Shown: one piece after another, positions 54,983-64,000 of the stretch
Numbering within the stretch: the stretch's first letter is position 1
Layout of the letters: each line of letters starts with the position of its first letter
Source of the DNA: Yamagishiella unicocca
Taxonomy: Eukaryota > Chlorophyta > Chlorophyceae > Chlamydomonadales > Volvocaceae
Length of the DNA: 64,000 nucleotides
NCBI GenBank assembly: GCA_003116995.1
Contig: BDSL01000095.1
Coordinates: 358,064-422,063, forward strand
Direction: 5' to 3'
The notes under the pieces: generated by a model
What the model saw: only the letters and a program-made list of their open reading frames with translations
Databases searched by the model: none
What the model was told of the DNA's origin: nothing
Translations under genes and position numbers: made by a program

Positions 54983-57900
54983 ATGAGTGCGCAATTCTCT
55001 GAGATAGTTTGCGCGGCTCAGAATTCCATTAAACAAACGTTAAAAAGCAAAGCCTTACGAGATGAAGCACTGTTTGAGATCGCCCGCTACATCTCCGAAT
55101 TGAGAATTGGCGCGCAGGTCAAGCTGAGTGACGGCCGCTCGGCTTTGGCCCCAGCAGAGGCTTCTCCAGCGGACATATTCGCGATGACATTTTCGGGACA
55201 CAGTTTGAAGGCAAGCGCATAGTCCAGCAGTCGTCTCCCAACAGTGTCTGACCCGCATTAACTACTTTTGCAGACACAGACCCTCAAGGACATCCTCAAC
55301 CTTACCGGCGATGTTCGGAAATTCTTGTACAGTGGCGCAAAGAAATGGGCCCGCAAGGAGCTGCAGTTTATTGGCCATGACATGGACTCGCCCGAGGATG
55401 CCGCCGAGGCAGCTCTCAGGATGGCAGAGGAAAGCTGGCCAGGGGATGGACTGATTGGTGCTGTCGGTTTCAGCAAGAATATGCTTCCCGGAGATAGCCG
55501 GTTGCTGCCCAAGTACCACTGGCGCCAAATTGCATGGTTCGAGTTATGGAAGGTAAACAAACAAGATCAGCAATCCTGCTAGGACGACTGTGCACCCCAG
55601 CCACAGTTGTGCCCCCCGTCCCCCCGCCCTCTTCCACTACAAGGAACAACTGGAAAGGCAGCGCCACCTCGATGCTGGGCCCTCTGGTGGTGTCCTGTAC
55701 ACCACAACGAGCAGCCGGCATGAGGCCTGTGGCTCTCGGGCTGCCTCCCCTGCGTCCACCTTCCAGGGCGGCTCCCCGTCATGCTGCAACACGGGAGTCC
55801 CGACGCAGCTGGCAGCATCGCAGGTGGGTGCAACGACTGGCGTGGTGCACATGGGGCGGGGTACATGCAACAGGCCCATGCCATCCGCCTGCCTCTGTGT
55901 GGGCCTTGGTTGCTTGGCACTGGCGTGTCTGGCCTCAATCATCCTGCGTGCCTTCCACCCTTGCTCGATTCCACCAGGCGGCCATAAGTGGGGGACCTCC
56001 GTCCACGGGCGCCGTGCCGCTGGCGGTGTTGCAAGCCCCTGTGGCAGCGGCAGTAGACCCGACACAGCTGGCAGCATCGCAGGTGGGTGCAACGACTGGC
56101 GTGGTGCACATGGGGCGGGGGACATGCAAGAGGCCCACGCCATCCGCATGCCTCCGTGTGAGCCTTGGTTGCTTGGCACTGGCGCCTCTGGCCTCAATCA
56201 TCCTGCGTGCCTTCCACCCTTGCTCGATTCCACCAGGCGGCCATCAGTGGGGGACCTCCGTCCACGGGCGCCGTGCCGCTGGCGGTGTTGCAAGCCCCTG
56301 TGGCAGCGGCAGTAGACCCGACGCAGCTGGCAGCATCGCAGGTGGGTGCAACGACTGGCGTGGTGCACATGGGGCGGGGTACATGCAACAGGCCCACGCC
56401 ATCCGCCTGCCTCTGTGTGGGCCTTGGTTGCTTGGCACTGGCGCGTCTGGCCTCAATCATCCTGCGTGCCTTCCACCCTTGCTCGATTCCACCAGGCGGC
56501 CATCAGTGGGGGACCTCCGTCCACGGGCGCCGTGCCGCTGGCGGTGTTGCAAGCCCCTGTGGCGGCGGAAGTAGACCCGACGCAGCTGGCAGCATCGCAG
56601 GTGGGTGCAACGACTGGCGTGGTGCACATGGGGCGGGGTACATGCAAGAGGCCCACGCCATCCGCATGCCTCCGTGTGAGCCTTGGTTGCTTGGCACTGG
56701 CGCCTCTGGCCTCAATCATCCTGCGTGCCTTCCACCCTTGCTCGATTCCACCAGGCGGCCATAAGTGGGGGACCTCCGTCCACGGGCGCCGTGCCGCTGG
56801 CGGTGTTGCAAGCCCCTGTGGCGGCGGAAGTAGACCCGACGCAGCTGGCAGCATCGCAGGTGGGTGCAACGACTGGCGTGGTGCACATGGGGCGGGGTAC
56901 ATGCAAGAGGCCCACGCCATCCGCCTGCCTCCGTGTGGGCCTTGGTTGCTTGGCACTGGCGCGTCTGGCCTCAATCATCCTGCGTGCCTTCCACCCTTGC
57001 TCGATTCCACCAGGCGGCCATAAGTGGGGGACCTCCGTCCACGGGCGCCGTGCCGCTGGCGGTGTTGCAAGCCCCTGTGGCAGCGGCAGTAGACCCGACG
57101 CAGCTGGCAGCATCGCAGGTGGGTGCAACGACTGGCGTGGTGCACATGGGGCGGGGTACATGCAACAGGCCCACGCCATCCGCCTGCCTCCGTGTGGGCC
57201 TTGGTTGCTTGGCACTGGCGCGTCTGGCCTCAATCATCCTGCGTGCCTTCCACCCTTGCTCGATTCCACCAGGCGGCCATCAGTGGGGGACCTCCGTCCA
57301 CGGGCGCCGTGCCGCTGGCGGTGTTGCAAGCCCCTGTGGCAGCGGCAGTAGACCCGACGCAGCTGGCAGCATCGCAGGTGGGTGCAACGACTGGCGTGGT
57401 GCACATGGGGCGGGGTACATGCAAGAGGCCCACGCCATCCGCCTGCCTCCGTGTGGGCCTTGGCTGCTAGCACTGGCGCGTCTGGCCTCAATCATCCTGC
57501 GTGCCTTCCACCCTTGCTCGATTCCACCAGGCGGCCATAAGTGGGGGACCTCCGTCCACGGGCGCCGTGCCGCTGGCGGTGTTGCAAGCCCCTGTGGCAG
57601 CGGCAGTAGACCCGACGCAGCTGGCAGCATCGCAGGTGGGTGCAACGACTGGCGTGGTGCACATGGGGCGGGGTACATGCAAGAGGCCCACGCCATCCGC
57701 CTGCCTCCGTGTGGGCCTTGGTTGCTTGGCACTGGCGCCTCTGGCCTCAATCATCCTGCGTGCCTTCCACCCTTGCTCGATTCCACCAGGCGGCCATAAG
57801 TGGGGGACCTCCGTCCACGGGCGCCGTGCCGCTGGCGGTGTTGCAAGCCCCTGTGGCAGCGGCAGTAGACCAGTTGGCAGCATCGCAGGTGGGTGCAACG

Positions 57901-60041
57901 ACTGGCATGGTGCACACGGGGCGGGGTACATGCAAGAGGCCCACGCCATCCGCATGCCTCCGTGTGAGCCTTGGTTGCTTGGCACTGGCGCCTCTGGCCT
58001 CAATCATCCTGCGTGCCTTCCACCCTTGCTCGATTCCACCAGGCGGCCATCAGTGGGGGACCTCCGTCCACGGGCGCCGTGCCGCTGGCGGTGTTGCAAG
58101 CCCCTGTGGCAGCGGCAGTAGACCCGACGCAGCTGGCAGCATCGCAGGTGGGTGCAACGACTGGCATGGTGCACATGGGGCGGGGACATGCAAAGGCCCA
58201 CGCCATCCGCATGCCTCCGTGTGAGCCTTGGTTGCTTGGCACTGGCGCCTCTGGCCTCAATCATCCTGCGTGCCTTCCACCCTTGCTCGATTCCACCAGG
58301 CGGCCATCAGTGGGGGACCTCCGTCCACGGGCGCCGTGCCGCTGGCGGTGTTGCAAGCCCCTGTGGCGGCGGCAGTAGACCCGACGCAGCTGGCAGCATC
58401 GCAGGTGGGTGCAACGACTGGCGTGGTGCACGTGGGGCGGGGTACATGCAACAGGCCCACGCCATCCGCCTGCCTCCGTGTGAGCCTTGGTCGCTTGGCA
58501 CTGGCGCGTCTGGCCTCAATCATCCTGCGTGCCTTCCACCCTTGCTCGATTCCACCAGGCGGCCATCAGTGAGGGACCTCCGTCCACGGGCGCCATGCTA
58601 GTGACCACCAGTGAGGGGCTGCCGTCCACGGCTGGAGGGCGATGCAATCAAGAAGGTGACAACAGGAAAAGGTTTAGGCCAACGGTAGGTACGGATGGGC
58701 CCATATACAGACTCCATCGTATTTCCGTCGATGGTCATCTGTGTGTGATCCCTCGCAAACTATTTATGCAGCTTACTATGTGTCATTGCCATATCAACCT
58801 GGGTCCCTCAGGTCGAATACACGCTGGCAGGCCGCGGATTGAAGTCTTTTTCCTGCAGAGCCAGTGTTAAGCGTCGCAAACAGCAGCAGTCAAGGATGGA
58901 GCAGGGCTCCCACTGGCGGCTCTTGGAGCCACTTGAGAGGGTGGACAGCAGCCTCTTCCTCTGCGATGTGGAGGATGTACCGGCGACTCTGAGGCTGCGT
59001 GGGTTGGCGGTCGTCAAGGATGATGAGCTGGGGCTCCTGGCCTCAGATGAGGCCGCATCAGCAGCCACAGCATTCATCCAGAAGGCCGGTCGCCCCATTT
59101 TCCAGCATGTCCTGCGGGATGCAGAAGGTGACATCGCAAGCTCAGAGGAGGGGAGGCCCTACCTTACAGGGTCGGGTGGTGAGCGTCTGCAGGCCCGGGT
59201 TCGGTCTTCGACAGCCCCAGGGCCATTGATCACCATCCAGAGGCGTGGAGAGGCGATAGTTAAACGGGTCATCGACCTGATACAAGCACAGAAGCCCGCA
59301 CCCAAACTGCGCATTCGTAAGAGGGTACTCCTGGGCACCAGGCCCAGCGACCCGCCGGCCGAGGCGCAGGCCCTTCACGTGGATGTGCACCCTGGGAACG
59401 AGGACGCGTTCGTCGTGCTGCTTCCACTGGTGAGGGACACCGGTCTGCTGGTTGCACCCTACGGCAGCCACGTTACCATCATTGCGTGGGAGCAGATTAC
59501 TAAAAACTTCCGCAAGGTGGCAGATGGAGGCGAAGCTGGCACTTCTGCTGGCGGTGGCACTACTGCTGGCAGCACAGGCGACGGCTCTGCTGGCGGTGGT
59601 GCTCGGTCTGGGCGCGGCGTGGGTGGTGCAGCTGCTGCTCGTGTGGGTGTTGATGTTGATGGTGGTGTGGGCGGCAGCACTGCTGCTGGTGTGGGTGGCG
59701 GGGCAGACGACGGGGCAGGAGGGGACAGCAGCGACAGTGCATCCGAGTCATCCAATGGTGAGGATGGCTCTGGTGATGATGGTGCACTCGATGACGATTT
59801 TGCTGCAAGCGTGATGCGGACCCTGCCCACCCACAAAATCTGCAGGCTGATGGTCCAGCCAGGACAGGCCCTGTTTTTGCACGGCAACGCCGTGCATGCA
59901 GGGGATGCCGGCAAGGTGGATGGCTGGACCCCTCGCCTGCACATGTATGTGCAGCCAGGCAAGGTGAAGGACAGGACCACTCCTGTCGAGGCCATGCACA
60001 AGGGCTTCGCAGCGGGGCTTTTTGGTCCCTGGAAGCCTTAG
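54983..60041 (+). CDS. Transposon-linked 2-oxoglutarate/Fe(II) dioxygenase-like protein
   Basis: Three exons: 54983-55210, 55274-55552, 58812-60041; 578 residues, all in phase 0. Intron 1 starts with GC (AAG|GCAAGC). Intron 2 (3.26 kb) contains the 259-bp tandem array. Residues 1-169 form an uncharacterised mostly helical region (DILNLTGDVRKFLYSGAKKW). Exon 3 carries a double-stranded beta-helix dioxygenase signature: ALHVDVHPGNEDAFVVLLPL gives the HxD pair (H358, D360), VHAGDAG gives the distal His (H531) and WTPRLHMYV an Arg (R544) that would hold 2-oxoglutarate. A Gly/Ser/Ala/Asp-rich insert of about 90 residues separates the two halves. It is divergent from the transposase. Related folds include TET/JBP, AlkB-type demethylases and prolyl hydroxylases; I cannot place it among them. 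Confidence 0.75.
55805..58598 (+). repeat. 259-bp tandem array, about eleven copies
   Basis: Units begin GCAGCTGGCAGCATCGCAGG at 55805, 56064, 56323, 56582, 56841, 57100, 57359, 57617, about 57870, 58129 and 58386. Most spacings are exactly 259; small deletions occur near 57465, 57870 and 58190. Copies differ at a few recurrent positions, for example CAACAGG/CAAGAGG and CCATAAG/CCATCAG. The array lies in intron 2 of the dioxygenase gene. Confidence 0.95.
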
Positions 60042-60470
60042 GTTTGAGGGAGGGCGACGAGTGGGAATGGAGTTTTACTGAGGGACGGCAGCGAGTAGGG
60101 ATGGGAGCTGGCAAGGTGGATGGCTGGACCCCTCGCCTGCACATGTATGTGCATCGCAGTTGGGCAAGGTGAAGGACAGGACCACTGTCGAGGCCATGCA
60201 CTGGGGCTTCACGGCGGGGCTTCAATACCCTGGAAGCCTTAGGTTTCGAGGGATGGCAATGAGTGGGGCTGGAGCCTTATTCTCAAGGGAAGGCAGCGTG
60301 TAGGGATGGGAGCCGGGTTGCCGGCTCGGTGGATGATTGGACCCCCTCGCCTGCACATGTATGTGCAGCCAGGCAAGGTGAAGGACAGGACCACTCCTGT
60401 CGAGGCCATGCATTACGGCAATAGCTTCACGGCAGGGATCTTCAGACCCTGGAAGTCTTAGGTTTGAGGG
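59911..60470 (+). repeat. Three copies of the 3' end of the dioxygenase gene
   Basis: The block GATGGCTGGACCCCTCGCCT...CATGTATGTGCAGCCAGG through TGGAAGCCTTAGGTTT is coding at 59911-60041. It is repeated with changes from about 60111 and about 60326, both downstream of the stop. Confidence 0.88.
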
Positions 60471-61317
60471 AGGGCAACGAGTGGGGATGGCATTAAATAG
60501 GGTGTGGTGGGTGCCAGGGGTTGCGTCGGGGGCCTAAACTCCATTTCATTTTAAGCTATGCTTCGGCCAGCTCTACAGCAATGTCGCATAAAACATACGG
60601 CAAAAGGTATAACCATCAGGCACATCACCAGCCACTGAGGAAGACAGGAGAAGACAGAGACCGATGTGCACCAGAACAAAGGAGTTCTTGTTACAGCGGG
60701 CCCAAACCAAAAACAAAAAAGAGCGAGCGGGTCATCTGACCAAACACTGCAGCACGTTGAACTATTAATCTGCCGGATCCACCTGCATGCACCTCTAGGC
60801 CATACACGCTCGCTGAGCTTTCACATCATGGCTTCCCACTGGGGGTTGGTGTGGGAGGGCATCAGAGCCCCATCCTTGGTCTGTTTCCTACACCACTGAG
60901 CCCCATTCCTGCCGTTGCTGGCTGCACACCTCACAGGCCTGGGTAAGAGTACAAGTCATACATTGACTGACACGGCACAGTGTGTGGTGCGGATATGGCA
61001 ATGGTGCGGTGGTTTCCCCCTCTGTTTTGCCAGTGGCACACAACCCGGGACAGCACGGTAGTGATTTGGCATGTGCACGGTGACCGTGTAAACTTTGGCT
61101 CTGTCTGTACATTTTTTCTGGTCACGCACCTGTCTGTTTCTATATTAGCCACATTTTAATTTGAATACAAGCGCTACAGCTCAAGTCAACTGCCATAAAT
61201 AGCCATTTAAGGTCCCGACATGGTGCATTGCCGTAGAGAGTCAGTCTTTTGAAACTGCACCAGCAATCGAATGGCTGCTTGTTACACGCTTATCTCTCTC
61301 TAACAACGTCTGAGCTT
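60471..61317. other. Intergenic region
   Basis: No gene seen. A diverged stretch at about 60592-60665 (GGCAAAAGGTATAACCATCA, GGCACATCACC, CACCAGAACAAAGGAG) resembles the interspersed short repeat. TGTAA at 61087-61091 could end the dioxygenase transcript. Confidence 0.5.
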
Positions 61318-63524
61318 ATGGAAGATTTCCCAAGCCCAACCAGTGGACACGGTTCATCTCGTTCAGCATCCCCAGACTGTTCGTTAGTGCAGCCAATTCT
61401 CACCTTGGATGAGGAGCGCGCTCAGCTAATTGCCCGTAATCTGGAAAGGATACGGGCTCTTCCTGTCATCAGCGTTCCAAGATCAACGAGGCGGATTGTG
61501 AAGCGGATTGTGAAGCGGGCACCTGCCAACCTCGCGCCACACAGCCCAAGGAGGTCAAATCGGATTGCTGCAATGCCCAAACCTGCAGCCAAGGTTCAGG
61601 TGAGTAGGCGCCTGCAATTACAAGTCATTTGGGGCAATGGTACCGGTCAAACAACCGAAGTGGCCATCCTATCACTCGTTTATGACCTGTGCTACTTTGC
61701 TGGAAGGCTCATAGTGTGCCCTTTGTGAAATGCATGAACTTTCTTTATAAGCAGGCCGACGCTGCCAAGGATGTGGATGCAGCTCAACTGGATGCCCATA
61801 TCGAGGTCGAGGTTGACCCCGAGGCACATCTTTCGGTGTTCACAGAGATGCAGAAGGCGTGGGCTTCAAAGCATTCGCTGGACCTGCTCGGCGATGTTGG
61901 GATGATGCTCGCTGCCAACATGCGGTGGCAACAACAGTACAAACTGCAGGTGGCAACTGAGGGAGGGTTCCTCCGGGCATACAAGGCCTGTGGCATCCTG
62001 AACAATGCTGGATTGTTTGTCGGTGACTTGGCGGATGGCAAGAACCAGGCCATCGCTGTGTTCACTGACGACTTCCAGCAGCAGCTCAAGGGGCAGGCAT
62101 GCTCGCGCCAGAGCTGCAGCGCATTGTCGATGGCCTGGGGTTTCTGTGCAACACTGGGGGAGCAGCAGGAAGCGGAAGTCCCTGGCCTGCACTGAGGACA
62201 GGGCGAGCCAGCGTGTGAGGGCATCTGCAGTCCTGGTGGACAAAGTGATGGAGGTGTTTGCTGATGACCTGTCCAATGAGTCGGTCTTCGGTCAGATCAA
62301 GGTAGGTTTGCAGCAGTCTGAGCCTTTGCAATGCATGTCTTTGCAGTTCAAGATGTGTTATCTACACCACCTCAAGATAAAATATAATCCCGTGCGTGCC
62401 TGCCCCAGGACATGACCAGCCGGCTCAAGTCAATCGTCGGGGACCTCATGGGCTACCGCAGGACAGCACAGCTTCTCGGCCTTGAAAAGAACGCCAGTGA
62501 GGCAGCCGTGCTGGAAAAGCTGAAGAACGTCCTCTACAACAAGTGGAAGAATACGAGGCATGAAGAGAACAAGAAGCTGGGAGGTGAGACTAGTAATCAG
62601 ACAGTCATGACAAGTGTCAGCTTTGGCCTTTTCATTCATGCAGTGTTAAAGGCTCAAGTGGATAAGAAGCCTCTCAAGATATGGCCATTCCCCGTGTGGT
62701 TGTCTTGTTTTGGTATGCAGGTGTCCGGAACGACAACGGTGACACCAAACACTGGTGCTGAGACCGCTGCGACCACAGGCGAATGGGGGCGAGGATGTCA
62801 CATCTCCTGCTGCCGGGGCCAGAATCCCGGTCCCAGCTGTGGCCCCCGTCGTCCTGGCCCCAGCCCATGCCACCGCCATGGCCGCAGCCCCGGCCACCGT
62901 CCCAGACATGGCCCCAACTGGCAAGTGGGGTCCCTACTGGACGATGATGACAAAGAGTTGGCTGCATACCAGGCAACCACCCACGCTGAGTACTTGAGCC
63001 AGTACCCACTGGGCACTATCTCTTCTGGCTGCTTCCTGGTGGGCGGTGTCAAGGAGGGCAAAAAGCTGGTTAAGCCCGTCATTCTGGGTGCTGGCATCCT
63101 CATGGGCGACCTGGTGGTACAATGATAACAGGCAGGGTACACCTGAATGTGTCTTGCTAGGGCTGCTGGTCAGAGACATGTAACATTCTTTTCTGTCGCA
63201 GAACCCACAGCTGGGTGGCAGCAGCAAGGTCCTGGTCATCGCAAAGTCATCAGAGGCCGTGGGCAAAAAGTTTGTGCTCCCCACACCAGTGGGGCACATC
63301 TCCCTCAAGGACACACCCCTGGGGTGTTCGAGAAGGTAAGATGCACCGAATTAATGTTTGCCTTCAGGACTTGCTTCATGGGCATAGCTTACTAAGCTTC
63401 ATTTTTGCAGGTCAACTGGCCGGTGATGGGGATTCTGGCAGTGAAGGATGGTGGTACTGCAGTGGCATGGGCCAGGTCCAAGTGCGGCCTTACTGACAGG
63501 CAGATGGCATCTGTTAAGCACTGA
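61318..63524 (+). CDS. Uncharacterised multi-exon gene of the putative transposon (frame partly unresolved)
   Basis: Supported exons: 61318-61599 (starts MEDFPSPTSGHGSSRSASP, basic C-terminal part with RRIVKRIVKRAP), 61755 to about 62095 (AHLSVFTEMQKAWASKHSLD, LADGKNQAIAVFTDDFQQQL), a segment ending 62302 (VDKVMEVFADDLSNESVFGQ), and 62409-62583 (MTSRLKSIVGDLMGYRRTAQ). Further coding-like blocks follow at about 62930-63124 (YLSQYPLGTISSGCFLVGG), 63203-63335 and 63411-63524 (VNWPVMGILAVKDGGTAVAW). No single chain joins them without frame problems near 62090-62170 and 62750-62940, so exons may be missed or the copy damaged. I recognise no family. Position and composition suggest it belongs to the same element as the transposase and dioxygenase genes. 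Confidence 0.5.
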
Positions 63525-64000
63525 TTGCTGCTGGCAATGTGGAGGAATGACTGGCTGTCAGCTGACAGATGCTGGCACGGGTATATACTAGTGCCCTGAA
63601 GAGGCAGGTGTGGTCTGTTTGCAAAAAATCGTCTTGGTTTTCTGGTGGTTTATGTTTGTGTCTAACTTGTCCTGATTATGCCTGATGTGGTGTGCCTATG
63701 TACCCATACGCCCTTCACCCACAAATGTGTAGACGGGTTGGGTTTCTTGGTTTTGCAAAGGTGTTGCAAAGGTGTTGCATAGCCTTTTAATGGTTCTAAC
63801 ACATACTGCTGTGTTGGGTTTTGCTTATTATGGAAAGATCATTAGTAGGTTGCTAATTGCGTATGCCTGGCTGATAATAACTAGGGTACATTCTGTATGG
63901 TGATAATGATCGGTAGTAGTTGTGGGGTTATAAGGACACATATACCTGTTATATGGTCACTGCATAGCAACTGCCTTATTTGCAAATGTAATGCATGTTT
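63525..64000. other. Region downstream of the last gene
   Basis: T-rich non-coding sequence resembling a 3' UTR, with TGTAA at 63987-63991. No further gene recognised before the window ends. Confidence 0.5.

Noticed and set aside
55534..58378. Long plus- and minus-strand ORFs (200-350 codons) in the 259-bp array as proteins
   Set aside because: They arise from one repeat unit with few stops read in rotating frames; exons 2 and 3 of the dioxygenase gene join in phase without them.
50405..63593. CACTAGT at 50405 and its complement ending at 63593 as CACTA-type terminal inverted repeats
   Set aside because: Tempting because they bracket the three element genes, but only seven bases match, ACTAGT is itself a palindrome, the inner sequences differ, and the flanking triplets (AAA and CCC) are not a target duplication.

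Overview
The window is nuclear DNA from a green alga, most likely a volvocine or Chlamydomonas-like chlorophyte. The host genes are GC-rich and split into many short exons with GT-AG (and some GC-AG) introns. Several genes are followed by TGTAA, the green-algal polyadenylation signal, and the families fit (plastid-type HAD protein, CinA-like/nucleotidyltransferase fusion, K+ channel with a cyclic-nucleotide-binding domain, tandem class III cyclase, AlkB-like monooxygenase). I rebuilt exons by hand from splice consensus, reading-phase continuity and family similarity. For ten genes every exon phase closes; the first exons of the K+ channel and the frame of the last gene (61.3-63.5 kb) stay open.

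Layout. 22-2278 (-): HAD hydrolase-like gene. 2395-8612: an apparently young Gypsy-type chromovirus LTR retrotransposon on the minus strand, inserted in the short gap between the HAD gene and a divergent (+) gene at 8730-12082, which encodes a CinA-like plus nucleotidyltransferase protein. 13100-14597 (+): a small PPGY-repeat protein with a Cys-rich C-terminal module. 16082-17461 (-) and 17852-19667 (+): a divergent pair of small LEA-like genes. About 20.49-26.36 kb (+): a six-TM K+ channel. 28094-38278 (+): a membrane cyclase with two catalytic domains whose active-site residues are split between them. 42178-46157 (-): an AlkB-like di-iron monooxygenase, with a 5'-truncated tandem copy at 48600-50040. 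A short interspersed repeat recurs about ten times, mostly between 35 and 48 kb, often inside introns.

50.0 kb to the right edge looks like a large DNA-transposon region, less GC-rich than the host genes. It holds a seven-exon Tnp2-type (CACTA/EnSpm-like) transposase on the minus strand (50454-54587), a divergent plus-strand gene (54983-60041) joining an unknown N-terminal region to a 2-oxoglutarate/Fe(II) dioxygenase fold, and a third uncharacterised gene (61318 to about 63524). An intron of the dioxygenase gene carries about eleven 259-bp tandem repeats. This transposase-dioxygenase pairing is the most interesting candidate system here. The left edge of the region coincides with the break in the second AlkB copy, so the element may have interrupted that gene. 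Terminal inverted repeats and target duplications were not convincingly found.
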